Both the position numbers and the translations under genes were made by a program. Below the pieces are notes generated by a model. It was not told the DNA's origin. It ran no database searches and saw only the letters and a program-made list of their open reading frames with translations. From contig NZ_JAJQRC010000013.1 of NCBI RefSeq assembly GCF_046533115.1, forward strand, positions 1 through 64,000: DNA of 64,000 bases, written 5' to 3'. This document shows, piece after piece, positions 8,903 to 17,398 of this stretch. Each line of letters starts with the position of its first letter. Position 1 is the stretch's first letter. This DNA is from JAIRMO01 sp046533115. Its GTDB lineage: Bacteria > Spirochaetota > Spirochaetia > Treponematales > Breznakiellaceae.

Positions 8903-9109
8903 ATGGGGCTGTTTCAAAACTTCAGTTTGAAACAGCCCCATTTTTTTCTTTTTTCTATCGTCCCCGGTGTTTTTGCCAGGCAGCGGGCCCTGCTGAATGC
9001 GCTAGATGACGTGGCAGCCAATTACATCCTTACCCGCACCGAAGCAACCCACAAAACCCCCGCCCAAATCATAGGCGAACTGGTTCGTAAGGAATTGGCC
9101 TCCGCATAA
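8903..9109 (+). pseudogene. Remnant of a small protein gene (C-terminal part only)
   Basis: The frame ending at 9109 has protein-like character only from about 8975 onwards: RALLNALDDVAANYILTRTE then ATHKTPAQIIGELVRKELAS. The only in-frame start, at 8903, lies inside the terminator stem and gives an implausible N-terminus, so the original 5' part seems to have been lost. The helical amphipathic tail is like that of small DNA-binding or antitoxin proteins, but the family cannot be named. No ribosome binding site is seen. Confidence 0.35.
8904..8948 (+). terminator. Rho-independent terminator
   Basis: TGGGGCTGTTTCAAA (8904-8918) pairs with TTTGAAACAGCCCCA ending at 8940, followed at once by a run of seven T. 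This is the classical terminator of the lipoprotein transcript. Confidence 0.85.
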
Positions 9110-9392
9110 GGGTCAATCACCTTTTGCCGTAACTATTTTTTCCCTGACCCAGAGAATTTGCTTGCTTTTTTTGAGAAAGGGCTATATGATGAATCTATGT
9201 TGTGTCCGAAAAGGCAAGATTACCCCTCCACAAAGAACCGTACTATTTTGCCTGCCATTTTTTTGCCTCGTCCCTGGTATTTCGCAGGTTTCCTGCATGC
9301 CGTTACATCCGTGTTGGGAGGAAGATGCGTATAAATAAAAATCACCGGCCTTGATCCGCTTTAAGGGACCGAAAAGTCAGGGAGGATATAAG

Positions 9393-10280
9393 ATGGACAG
9401 GAAAAAAAAGTACAAAGAGTGGCTTTGGGCGTTTTTCTTTGTGGGTCCCACGGTTGTAGGGATCTATCTTTTCTATATATACCCTGTTTTTGATTCGGTC
9501 TATATCTCACTTACCAAATGGAATCACCTCTCCAAGCCCGAATTTATCGGTTTTGCGAATTATGTGCAGCTTTTTAGGGATCCCCAGGTTTTAAAAGAGT
9601 TTTTTAATACCCTCTTTTATGTAATCACCATTGTTCCGGCCACGATCGTTTTTTCCCTCCTTTTGGCCAACGCCCTGAATAAAAAAACGCCCCTGACCGG
9701 ATTTTTACGGACCGCCTTTTTTCTGCCCTATATGCTGCTTCCGGTGGTAACCGCCACGGTATGGCGGCTCATGTTTAATACCCGTTACGGGCTCATCAAT
9801 GTGGTGCTGGGGAACCTGGGCCTGCCCCAGCCTGCGTGGATTTCAGGGGAATATTCGGTGCGCCTGGTGATCATGGTGGTAAGCCTTTGGGCCAGCATCG
9901 GGTACTACGGAGTTATATTGCTTGCGGGGCTCCAGAATATCTCCCATCAGTATTACGAAGCCTGTGAACTGGACGGCGGCAACGCCTGGCATAAATTCAT
10001 TCATATTACGGTCCCCCTGGTGACGCCCCAGCTTTTCTTTGTGGTTATGATCACGGTTATCTCGGTGTTTCAGCTTTTCGACTATATTTTTATATTTGGA
10101 AAGGGTAATCCCGCGGTTAAGGAGAATATACGGACCATGGCCTTTGGAATTTATGAACGGGGCTTTACCTACCTGGACATGGGGTATGCCTCGGCGGAGG
10201 CCATTGTATTTTGTGTTCTGGTGCTTGGGGTAACGGTAATCCAGAATTACGGCCAGAAGAAATGGGTCCATTATTCCTAA
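9393..10280 (+). CDS. Carbohydrate ABC importer, permease 1 (MalF type)
   Basis: Inner-membrane permease of a CUT1-family sugar importer, about 295 residues with six predicted membrane segments, beginning with WAFFFVGPTVVGIYLFYIYP. The cytoplasmic EAA loop that docks the ATPase is visible as YYEACELDGGNAWHKFIHIT. The start at ATG 9393 is preferred over the upstream codon at 9351 because GGGAGGAT stands just before it. It is the first gene of a run with a second permease (10291), a binding lipoprotein (11176) and an oxidoreductase (12440). No ATPase gene is nearby, so a shared MsmK-like ATPase encoded elsewhere is likely. Confidence 0.92.
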   Translation: MDRKKKYKEWLWAFFFVGPTVVGIYLFYIYPVFDSVYISLTKWNHLSKPEFIGFANYVQLFRDPQVLKEFFNTLFYVITIVPATIVFSLLLANALNKKTPLTGFLRTAFFLPYMLLPVVTATVWRLMFNTRYGLINVVLGNLGLPQPAWISGEYSVRLVIMVVSLWASIGYYGVILLAGLQNISHQYYEACELDGGNAWHKFIHITVPLVTPQLFFVVMITVISVFQLFDYIFIFGKGNPAVKENIRTMAFGIYERGFTYLDMGYASAEAIVFCVLVLGVTVIQNYGQKKWVHYS

Positions 10281-10290
10281 GGCGGTGGGT

Positions 10291-11112
10291 ATGAGAAAAG
10301 CGTTGTCCGTGATCAATACAATCCTGTTTTTTATTGTCTCCCTGCTCTGGTTTTTTCCATTTGTCTGGATTTTTTTATCGTCCTTCAAAACCTATCCGGA
10401 AACGGTACAGCTTCCCGTTCATATTCTTCCCGGCAGTTTTACGTTTTTAGGAAATTTCAGCGAGATTTTGGGACGCCTGCACTTCCTTGCGTACTACCAG
10501 AACAATGTCCTGGTAACCCTGGGAATAACGGTGCCCCAGATTTTCCTTTCTTCCATGGCCGCCTATGGGTTTGCCCGCATTGATTTTCCCTTCAAAAATG
10601 GGCTCTTTACTTCCCTTTTCCTTGCCCTCATGGTTCCCCTGCAAATGGTGCTTATGCCGCGGTATAACATGATGCTTGCCTTTGGCTGGCTCAACAGTTA
10701 TCTGGGGGTGATCATTCCCCTGATCCCGTCCGTGGTTTGTACGTTCCTTATCCGGCAGCAGATATTGTCTCTTCCGAAATCCCTGGACGAATCAGCCCTT
10801 ATTGACGGAGCCAGCCACTGGCGTATCTACCGTTCTATTATCATGCCCCTTTCCCAGAGTTCCCTCCTTGCCACGGGGATTATGTGCGTTGTTTTTGCGT
10901 GGAATAATTTTCTCTGGCCCCTTATTGTTATCAACGAGGAGAGGCTCTATACCCTTTCCATCGCGACGGCAAATCTCCAGGGCCAGATGATGACCAGGGA
11001 GAATCTTTTGATGACGGCGTCCCTCCTGGTATCCCTTCCGGTTATAGTTTTATTTCTCTTCGCACAGAAGCATTTTATCGCCGGTATTGCCCTTACCGGG
11101 CTTAAGGAATAG
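10291..11112 (+). CDS. Carbohydrate ABC importer, permease 2 (MalG type)
   Basis: Partner permease of 9393, about 273 residues with six membrane segments. The MalG-type hallmarks are present: an N-terminal segment ending WIFLSSFKTYPE, the EAA loop LDESALIDGASHWRIYRSII, and the ending FIAGIALTGLKE. It begins ten bases after the stop of the first permease. ATG 10291 is preceded by AAGGCGGTGG; a GTG two codons earlier is possible. Substrate specificity cannot be read from the permease. Confidence 0.92.
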   Translation: MRKALSVINTILFFIVSLLWFFPFVWIFLSSFKTYPETVQLPVHILPGSFTFLGNFSEILGRLHFLAYYQNNVLVTLGITVPQIFLSSMAAYGFARIDFPFKNGLFTSLFLALMVPLQMVLMPRYNMMLAFGWLNSYLGVIIPLIPSVVCTFLIRQQILSLPKSLDESALIDGASHWRIYRSIIMPLSQSSLLATGIMCVVFAWNNFLWPLIVINEERLYTLSIATANLQGQMMTRENLLMTASLLVSLPVIVLFLFAQKHFIAGIALTGLKE

Positions 11113-11135
11113 CCCTTACCCGTCCCGATAAGGGC
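11112..11135 (+). other. Hairpin between permease and binding-protein genes
   Basis: GCCCTTA at 11112-11118 pairs with TAAGGGC at 11129-11135, and CCGC...GCGG follows at about 11142-11155. Comparable stems flank the binding-protein gene in three other ABC operons of this window. Confidence 0.5.
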
Positions 11136-11175
11136 GGATAACCGCTTTCGGGCGGAAAAAATATAAGGAGAATAT

Positions 11176-12426
11176 ATGAAAAAAATTTTATGGGCGGCGC
11201 TTTTAGTAGCGTTGGTGTTGATCGGCTGTCAGAAAAAGAGTGATGAGGCCGGCTCTGCGGCAGCCGGAGCTGCGAAGGTTGTCAATTTGTGGTGCTGGGA
11301 TGAAACGGTCAGAGCTGACTACGAAACCATGATTAAGGAATTTGAGCAGGCCAACCCCGGGATAAAGGTTAACCTCCTCATCACCCCCTGGTCCGATTAC
11401 TGGACCAAGCTGCAGACCGCCCTCCCCACGGGAACCGGGCCGGATGTGTTTTGGCTTAACCATCCCAATGCGGTGTCCTATATTCCCACCGGCCTGGTGA
11501 TGGACCTGGAACCCTGGGCAGGGGATATACGCTTTGAGAATTTTGACCCGAACTTTTATGAACCCTTTACCTATCAGGGGAAACGCTATGCGGTTCCCTT
11601 TATGTGGGATGATATAATTCTGTTTTACAACAAGGCGGCTTTTGACAAGGCCGGCGTCGCCTATCCGACCGCGGACTGGACATGGGATGATTACCTTGCC
11701 GCCGCCCAGAAACTTACCGTCCTCAGCGGGAATCAGGTTATCCAGTATGGAACTATCGCCAACGCTTCTTTCCAAAGCGGCGTTGGCCCCTTTATTTATC
11801 AGAACGGTGGGGCTATTTTTAACGCCGACCGTACCAAGGTAACCCTCAATACCCCCGAGATTCAGGAAGCCGTTCAGTTTAACATGGATCTTATCTACCG
11901 CTATAAGGTGGCTCCAACCGTCGAAGAATTGGCCGAGGCTACCCCCGACGCCCTGTTCCAGTCCGGCGTGGTGGCGATGATGCCGGGCCTTTCCATTCGT
12001 ATCAGTTTCTTTGGCGACGTACTGGGGCAGGATCTCAACGTGGCGCCCCTGCCCCGCAAAAAGGCCCAGGGTACGGTATTCCACAATATCGCCTACGCAA
12101 TTTCCAGTAAGACCGCGAATCCCGAAGAGGTACGGATATTCACCGCCTTTCTGGCTTCCCAGCGTCACGCGGAGATTACGGCGAATACCTTTGCTCCCTG
12201 TTACAATGGCATGACCGATCTTTACTTCAAGAGTTATGATTGGGTGGATACCCAGGTGGTAAGCGAGTCTATCAACTACGGTCATCCGCTCCCCATCGCC
12301 TCGCGGAACGCGGGCGCGGTCTGGACCGAAATGGAAGAGGGGATGTCCAAGATCTTCTCCAGCGGTAATCTCGGCAACCAGTTGGCCGAGCTGGAAACCG
12401 CCATCAACGCCAGTATCGCGAAATAG
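11176..12426 (+). CDS. Extracellular sugar-binding lipoprotein of ABC importer
   Basis: Solute-binding protein of 416 residues for the importer with permeases at 9393 and 10291. The signal peptide MKKILWAALLVALVLIGC has a lipobox, so the mature protein is lipid-anchored at Cys18. The body is a family 1 carbohydrate-binding protein: VVNLWCWDETVRADYETMIK, then FEQANPGIKVNLLITPWSDYW, typical of CUT1 binding proteins. It shares the PWSDYWTKL segment with the binding protein at 21851 (PWSQYWTKL), so the two importers are paralogues. The ribosome binding site AAGGAG precedes ATG. The neighbouring oxidoreductase suggests an unusual sugar or polyol, but the ligand is unknown. Confidence 0.93.
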   Translation: MKKILWAALLVALVLIGCQKKSDEAGSAAAGAAKVVNLWCWDETVRADYETMIKEFEQANPGIKVNLLITPWSDYWTKLQTALPTGTGPDVFWLNHPNAVSYIPTGLVMDLEPWAGDIRFENFDPNFYEPFTYQGKRYAVPFMWDDIILFYNKAAFDKAGVAYPTADWTWDDYLAAAQKLTVLSGNQVIQYGTIANASFQSGVGPFIYQNGGAIFNADRTKVTLNTPEIQEAVQFNMDLIYRYKVAPTVEELAEATPDALFQSGVVAMMPGLSIRISFFGDVLGQDLNVAPLPRKKAQGTVFHNIAYAISSKTANPEEVRIFTAFLASQRHAEITANTFAPCYNGMTDLYFKSYDWVDTQVVSESINYGHPLPIASRNAGAVWTEMEEGMSKIFSSGNLGNQLAELETAINASIAK

Positions 12427-12439
12427 GGGAACATAAAGA

Positions 12440-13714
12440 ATGGAGCCCATTAACGTACTTTTATTGGGAGCGGGCAGCCGGGGGATGTATGCCTACGCCG
12501 AATATGCCCGGAATAATCCGAAAATGATGCGGATCGCCGCCGTAGCCGAGCCGAATGAGGTAAAACGAAAAAAAATACAGGCGGATCACCACATTCCCGA
12601 CAGCCTGGCCTTTGCCGCCTGGGAGCAAGCCTTTGACAAGCTGCCCGATATTGACGGGGTGATCATTGCCACCCAGGATAAACAACATGTGGGCCCGCTC
12701 TCACGGGCCATGGCCCGGAATTTGCCCATCCTCTGCGAAAAGCCCATTGTGCCCACCCTGGAGGAATGCCGGGCCATTGAAAAGGAATCCGCCTCATTTA
12801 CCAAGGTTTTTATGATATGCCATGTATTAAAGTACACGTCGTTTTTTTCTAAAATCAAGGAACTTTTGGACGCCGGGCGGATCGGACGGCTTATCGGTAT
12901 CAACCTCATCGAAAACGTGGGACACCTTCACCTGTCCCATAGTTTTGTCCGGGGTAACTGGCGCAACCTGGCGGAATCTTCCCCCATGATTTTGGCGAAG
13001 AGTTGTCATGATATGGATATGCTCCATTGGCTTGCCGGCGCTCCCTGCGAATCCTTGAGTTCTTATGGGGCTTTACATTATTTTAACGCGGAGAATGCCC
13101 CTCCGGGGGCGCCTTCCCGCTGTCTTGACGGCTGTCCCCACCTGACAAGCTGCCCCTACCATGTGTCGAAAATTTACCTGACCGATTATGTGGGCTGGCC
13201 TGCCAATGTGATCTCCACGGACCTTTCCATCGAGGGCCGGCTTAAGGCGCTGGAAACGGGCCCCTACGGCCGGTGTGTGTTCCACTGTGATAACGATGTG
13301 GTGGATCATCAGACCGTGGCGATACAATTTACCAACGGGGTAAGCGCCAATTTTACCATGTCCGGCTTTACCATGGAAATTCACCGGAACATTACCCTCT
13401 TTGGAACCGAAGGGGAAATCGTGGGGGATATGGAAGAGGCCCAAATAACGATCAAGGAATTTTCCTCCCGGAACGTGGAGCTTATCAAACTGGCCGCGCC
13501 CATCGGAGGCCATTCCGGCGGCGATGTCAACCTGGTAAGCGACTTTGTACGGAGCATCCGGGATCAGAAAAATGCGGCCAGAACCTCGGTAAAAGATTCC
13601 TTTGAAAGCCACTACATGGCCTTTGCCGCGGAATACTCCCGGCTCAACAAGGCCAGGACCATCAAGCTGGAGGACTTTAAGGCTGCCCGGCTAGAAACCG
13701 GCGGGGCCGACTAG
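12440..13714 (+). CDS. Gfo/Idh/MocA-family NAD(P)-dependent oxidoreductase
   Basis: 424 residues. The N-terminal Rossmann fold shows INVLLLGAGSRGMYAYAEYA; the family motif EKP is at LCEKPIVPTLEEC, and the substrate-side histidine/aspartate pair appears in AKSCHDMDMLHWLAG. These enzymes oxidise or reduce sugars, inositols or their derivatives with NAD(P). A cysteine cluster, CLDGCPHLTSCPYH, in the C-terminal domain may bind metal and is found in a subgroup of the family. The gene starts 14 bases after the binding-protein gene, with GGGGA upstream. It is very likely the catabolic enzyme for the imported compound; the exact substrate is not deducible. Confidence 0.92.
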   Translation: MEPINVLLLGAGSRGMYAYAEYARNNPKMMRIAAVAEPNEVKRKKIQADHHIPDSLAFAAWEQAFDKLPDIDGVIIATQDKQHVGPLSRAMARNLPILCEKPIVPTLEECRAIEKESASFTKVFMICHVLKYTSFFSKIKELLDAGRIGRLIGINLIENVGHLHLSHSFVRGNWRNLAESSPMILAKSCHDMDMLHWLAGAPCESLSSYGALHYFNAENAPPGAPSRCLDGCPHLTSCPYHVSKIYLTDYVGWPANVISTDLSIEGRLKALETGPYGRCVFHCDNDVVDHQTVAIQFTNGVSANFTMSGFTMEIHRNITLFGTEGEIVGDMEEAQITIKEFSSRNVELIKLAAPIGGHSGGDVNLVSDFVRSIRDQKNAARTSVKDSFESHYMAFAAEYSRLNKARTIKLEDFKAARLETGGAD

Positions 13715-13822
13715 CCCCACCCAGGGATAGCAGGCGGGATATCCCCTGTCGGACTTGACATAGGCCGAGGTGTGATCCCGCCGGGCTATCAGCGCTACTA
13801 TAACCGCACCATTCCCCAACCC

Positions 13823-13851
13823 TTGACAGGAAAATACAAACATTGTATATT
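13823..13851 (+). promoter_or_regulatory. Promoter of the ribbon-helix-helix gene
   Basis: TTGACA at 13823-13828 and TATATT at 13846-13851 with an exact 17-base spacer. The expected transcript start (about 13858) lies just before a Shine-Dalgarno-like AAGGGG at 13859-13864, so any coding start must be downstream of it. Confidence 0.7.
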
Positions 13852-13870
13852 AATACTCAAGGGGTATGAT

Positions 13871-14266
13871 ATAGCGATTGCTACGGTAAATATTTCCTTT
13901 CAAGAAGATTTATTAAAACAAATTGACAAAACCGCAAAAGATGAAGCGAGAACTCGATCCGAATTAATCAGGGAAGCAGCAAGAATATATATTGAAAGGA
14001 AGAAAAAATGGGAAAGCATTTTTGCCTATGGAGAAAGCATATCTTCAAAATATAAATTTACTGAAGATGATGTTAACGAAGAAATAAGAAAATACCGGGA
14101 AGAAAAAATGGAAAAAATAAATGAAGATAGGACTCTCCCAAAAATAAATACTACATATTGCGTACCGAAGGTTGTAGCGTATAATTCCAATCCTTGTGGA
14201 ATTTGTCCCCCCGTAGTTTTATCCTTAACATCTGCTCATCAGTTATATGAACATGTCAAGTCCTGA
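13871..14266 (+). CDS. Ribbon-helix-helix (CopG-type) antitoxin, 3' end cut by an insertion element
   Basis: The protein reads IAIATVNISFQEDLLKQIDK, then TAKDEARTRSELIREAARIY and a charged tail. This is a clear ribbon-helix-helix DNA-binding antitoxin. From the promoter and AAGGGG site, translation should begin at the codon at 13871, but that codon is ATA, not ATG; an ATG at 13866 in another frame stops after two codons. An in-frame ATG at 13772 lies upstream of the promoter. The last three residues and the stop TGA come from the inverted repeat of the IS element at 14254. No toxin gene follows. It is AT-rich against its neighbours. Likely an orphan remnant of a toxin-antitoxin pair. Confidence 0.6.
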   Translation: MAIATVNISFQEDLLKQIDKTAKDEARTRSELIREAARIYIERKKKWESIFAYGESISSKYKFTEDDVNEEIRKYREEKMEKINEDRTLPKINTTYCVPKVVAYNSNPCGICPPVVLSLTSAHQLYEHVKS

Positions 14267-14283
14267 AATAGGTTGACAAATTT

Positions 14284-14949
14284 TTATGCAACCCTACGGT
14301 GCATGTTTTCTGGCGTTTCATAGTTCAGGGACCGATGCGGCCGCCGGGTGTTGTAGAGGAACACCGCCTCAGCTACCGCCGTTAGCGCCTGCTTCTTGCT
14401 CCGAAATGAACAGCCCAGACTATATTCCTGTTTCAATATCCCGTTTAACCGTTCCGCCGCGGCGTTTTCGTAACCGTGCAGCTCCTCGGTCATGCTTATC
14501 GAGAGCCTATGGGCCTGGAGCTTTTCAACATACCGATGCGAGCAGTACTGGCAGCCACGGTCCGAATGGTGGACGGGGTACGCTCCCGTCGGGAGTTCCT
14601 TCAGCGCCATCTCCAGGGTGCGGATAGCCCCTTCGGCTTCCAGGGTGTCCCCCGCATGATAGCCCACTATTTTTCTCGACCACCCATCCATCAGTAGACT
14701 GAGATATAGAAAGCCTGCATCGGTACGGATATAGGTAATATCCCCCGCCCATACCTGATGAGGAGCGGTCAGCACCAGCTCTTTGACCAGATTATGAAAC
14801 ACCGGTAGGCTATGCCGGGAGTTCGTGGTGTGGGGTGTGCCGGGAAGCCGGTCAAGCAGCAGCGATTTTTCCCGCAATACCTCAAAAAACCGGTCCCGTC
14901 CTAGCTGTACCCCGGCGTACTCCAGTTCCGGCCCCCCAGCCGCTGGCAC
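14284..14949 (-). pseudogene. IS3-family transposase OrfB, lacking its N-terminal region
   Basis: The rve/DDE integrase core is intact: Asp in WAGDITYIRTD, Asp in HHSDRGCQYCS, and Glu in HGYENAAAERLNGILKQE, ending RRPHRSLNYETPENMHRR. The region before it, VQLGRDRFFEVLREKSLLLD, normally follows a 50-60-residue HTH_21 segment with a GxRKLxxLL motif; that is absent, and the first residues (MPAAGGPELEYAG) look like read-through of junction DNA. The frame overlaps orfA by 49 bases. Catalytic residues remain but DNA binding is probably impaired. Confidence 0.75.
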
Positions 14950-15251
14950 GCTATATCCAAAAAGGCACTTTCAAGACAATAATCCATGTGCGCATCGGCC
15001 AGGGCCGCTTCCAGTTCCCGTATCCGGTGGCGGGCAGCCTGCAATTCATCAATTTCGTTCATCGTTTCCACCTTTATCCGTTTGGGCAGGATATCCTCCC
15101 GCCCGTACTGCTTTATCCACGTGCTCAGGGTCGATAGTCCCCGGATCCCGTTCCGGCGCCTGGCTTCTTCCAGGCTCTTATATTTCCCCCCGGCCACGTC
15201 CTCGACCAGTCTTAGCTTAAATGCCTCACTGTATCGTACCACTTCTTTCAT
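14901..15251 (-). CDS. IS3-family transposase OrfA
   Basis: 116 residues with an N-terminal helix-turn-helix (VVRYSEAFKLRLVEDVAGGK, then LSTLSTWIKQYG) and a leucine-heptad coiled coil (MNEIDELQAARHRIRELEAA). The sequence LESAFLDIACQRLG is the usual end of this OrfA group; after it the frame runs into unrelated junction residues (GRNWSTPGYS). A Shine-Dalgarno AAGGAG precedes the ATG. In intact relatives OrfA and OrfB are joined by programmed frameshifting; the deletion seems to have removed that site. Confidence 0.8.
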   Translation of the reverse strand: MKEVVRYSEAFKLRLVEDVAGGKYKSLEEARRRNGIRGLSTLSTWIKQYGREDILPKRIKVETMNEIDELQAARHRIRELEAALADAHMDYCLESAFLDIACQRLGGRNWSTPGYS

Positions 15252-15334
15252 TTTTCGACTCCTTATGTGACAACTTTAAACCAGGACGCGACAATTTTCC
15301 TCACTCCTCATTCCTCTCTCCTCCCTCTTAATTT

Positions 15335-15384
15335 TTCTCCTTTCCTTCTTCGCCTTCTGCGCCTTTGTGGTTAAATTCTTTTTA
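15335..15384. repeat. Single arm of the ACCACAAAGGCG dispersed repeat
   Basis: On the minus strand the sequence contains AACCACAAAGGCGCAGAAGG followed by CGAAGAAGG, matching the arms at 7090-7217. Upstream, 15294-15330 is pyrimidine-rich and matches, inverted, the purine tract at 7005-7035. The repeat sits between the IS element and pckG. Confidence 0.65.
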
Positions 15385-15528
15385 AGGCCTTGGTACCCGG
15401 TACTGGCTGGCGCCTTCGCGGTCGAATTCCTGTTTTCTTTGGGAATATCAGCCCTTGCGTTTTGTCGCTTTTTTTTATACCTTATAATAAGAAATAATTT
15501 TTCTATTGTAACTTAGCAAGGAGTATCC

Positions 15529-17349
15529 ATGAATGTACAAGAACTTAAACACCCAGGTCTTAAGAAATGGGTGGAGGATGCGGCGGCCCTGATGACCCCC
15601 GATTCGGTGGAGGTCTGTGACGGCACTCAGGCCGAATATGATCGGATGATTAAAATCACCATTGATACCGGGCTGGCAACCCCCCTCAACCCCCAGAAAT
15701 TGCCGGGCTGCGTACTTTTCCGGTCCGATCCGTCGGATGTAGCCCGGGTTGAAAACCGAACCTATATTGCCTCGGAAAAGCAGGAGGATGCCGGGCCCAC
15801 CAATAACTGGATAGACCCGGAGGAACTGAAAAAAACCATGACCGGGCTTTACCGGGGCAGCATGAAGGGGAGGACCATGTATGTGATCCCCTTCTCCATG
15901 GGGCCGGTGGGTTCCGATATCGCCAAAATTGGGGTGGAGATCACCGATTCCCCCTATGTGGTGGCGAATATGCACATCATGACCCGGGTGGGGACCAAGG
16001 TCCTGGAGGTATTGGGCAGCAACGGCTACTATGTGCCCTGCTTCCATTCCGTGGGTAAGCCCCTGGGCCCCGGGGAAAAGGATGCGGGCAAGTGGCCCTG
16101 CGCTCCCCTGGATAAAAAATACATCTCCCACTTCCCCGAAACCCGGGAGATCTGGTCCTACGGTTCGGGTTACGGCGGCAACGCCCTGCTGGGGAAAAAA
16201 TGCCTGGCCCTGCGGATCGCCAGCGTCCTTGCCCGGGACGAGGGCTGGCTCGCGGAACACATGCTGATCCTCAAGATCACCAACCCCCAGGGAGAGGTTA
16301 AATATATCACCGGGGCCTTCCCCTCGGCCTGCGGTAAAACCAACCTCGCCATGCTGATCCCCACCCTGCCCGGCTGGACCGTGGAAACCGTGGGGGACGA
16401 TATCGCCTGGATGAAATTCGGCGCCGACGGCAGACTCTACGCCATCAACCCCGAAGCGGGATTCTTTGGGGTCGCCCCGGGAACCAACAATGACTCCAAC
16501 CGGAACGCCATGGAGACCATCAAAAAGAATACCATTTACACCAATGTTGCCCTGACCGAAGATAAAAGCGTCTGGTGGGAGGGGATCGGCTACGACGCCC
16601 CGGGAAAACTCATCGATTGGAACGGCAACGAGTGGATCCAGGACAAGGGCAACAAGGAGCAGAAACCCGCGGCCCATCCCAATTCCCGGTTTACCGGCCC
16701 CGCCAAGCAGTGCCCGGTGATCGCCAAGGAATGGGAAGATCCCAAGGGGGTACCCATCAGCGCCTTCCTCTTTGGGGGCCGGCGGCCCAAGACCATCCCC
16801 CTGGTAAACCAGGCAAAAAGCTGGATCCACGGGGTTTTTATGGGATCTATCGTAGGTTCCGAAGTAACCGCCGCGGCCCTGGACCTTAAAGCCGGCACCA
16901 TCCGGCGGGACCCCTTCGCCATGCTCCCCTTCTGCGGCTACCACATGGGGGACTACTTTAAACACTGGATCAAAATCGGCCAGAGCCACGACGAATCAAA
17001 ACTCCCCAAGATCTTCTTTGTGAACTGGTTCCGGAAAAACGAGGCGGGTAAGTTCATCTGGCCCGGTTACGGGGAAAATTCCCGGGTCCTGGCCTGGATC
17101 TTCGAACGCTGCGCCGGTACCGGTAAAGGGGTGGACACCCCCATCGGCTTCCTCCCCACGCCGGACGCCATTGCCCGGCCCGCGGGGGTCAGCGAGGATG
17201 ACATGAAGGAGATCCTCAAGGTGGATATTGCGGGCTGGAAGGCGGAAATCGCCGATGTCCGGCAGAACCACTACCCCAAATTCGGGGACAAACTCCCCAA
17301 GGAGTTATACGCCGAATTGGACGCCATAGAAAAACGGCTCAACGCCTAA
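15529..17349 (+). CDS. pckG: Phosphoenolpyruvate carboxykinase (GTP)
   Basis: Interconverts oxaloacetate plus GTP with PEP, CO2 and GDP in the cytoplasm. It is 606 residues, the usual length of the GTP-type enzyme and unlike the shorter ATP form. The kinase-1 P-loop GAFPSACGKTNLAML is at about residues 262-276, with VGDDIAWMKFG following and the GTP-type block NNDSNRNAMETIKKNTIYTN. The C-terminal segment GYHMGDYFKHWI is also characteristic. The start is fixed by GCAAGGAG. In anaerobic fermenters it can run toward oxaloacetate for succinate or anaplerosis; the direction here is not shown by the sequence. Confidence 0.97.
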   Translation: MNVQELKHPGLKKWVEDAAALMTPDSVEVCDGTQAEYDRMIKITIDTGLATPLNPQKLPGCVLFRSDPSDVARVENRTYIASEKQEDAGPTNNWIDPEELKKTMTGLYRGSMKGRTMYVIPFSMGPVGSDIAKIGVEITDSPYVVANMHIMTRVGTKVLEVLGSNGYYVPCFHSVGKPLGPGEKDAGKWPCAPLDKKYISHFPETREIWSYGSGYGGNALLGKKCLALRIASVLARDEGWLAEHMLILKITNPQGEVKYITGAFPSACGKTNLAMLIPTLPGWTVETVGDDIAWMKFGADGRLYAINPEAGFFGVAPGTNNDSNRNAMETIKKNTIYTNVALTEDKSVWWEGIGYDAPGKLIDWNGNEWIQDKGNKEQKPAAHPNSRFTGPAKQCPVIAKEWEDPKGVPISAFLFGGRRPKTIPLVNQAKSWIHGVFMGSIVGSEVTAAALDLKAGTIRRDPFAMLPFCGYHMGDYFKHWIKIGQSHDESKLPKIFFVNWFRKNEAGKFIWPGYGENSRVLAWIFERCAGTGKGVDTPIGFLPTPDAIARPAGVSEDDMKEILKVDIAGWKAEIADVRQNHYPKFGDKLPKELYAELDAIEKRLNA

Positions 17350-17363
17350 GGAACCGCGTTGAT

Positions 17364-17398
17364 CGGTAAAAGTCCGGGAGAATGCCGGACTTTTACCG
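17364..17398. terminator. Bidirectional terminator between convergent genes
   Basis: CGGTAAAAGTCCGG (17364-17377) pairs perfectly with CCGGACTTTTACCG (17385-17398). The stem overlaps the stop codon of the minus-strand gene at 17393, so pckG and the cyclic-nucleotide-binding gene share it. Confidence 0.7.

Larger units (their letters stand above)
14254..15293 (-). mobile_element. Internally deleted IS3-family insertion sequence
   Basis: The element is about 1040 bases. The end at 14254, read on the + strand, begins TGTCAAGTCCTGAAATAGG. The other end, read inward on the minus strand from 15293, is TGTCGCGTCCTGGTTTAAAG. These form imperfect terminal inverted repeats of roughly 25 bases (TGTC..GTCCTG......GTTG.CA). 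Inside are orfA and orfB on the minus strand. IS3 relatives with this arrangement are about 1.2 kb or more; here a segment of perhaps 150-200 bases joining orfA and orfB is missing. No convincing target duplication was seen. It probably cannot move on its own. Confidence 0.75.

Noticed and set aside
9260..9300. Similarity of CGTCCCTGGTATTTCGCAGG to the stretch near 8960
   Set aside because: The match is short and gapped; not enough to call a repeat.
13715..13765. Stem GGGATA/TATCCC behind the oxidoreductase gene as terminator
   Set aside because: Short stem and no T-run; not listed as a feature.
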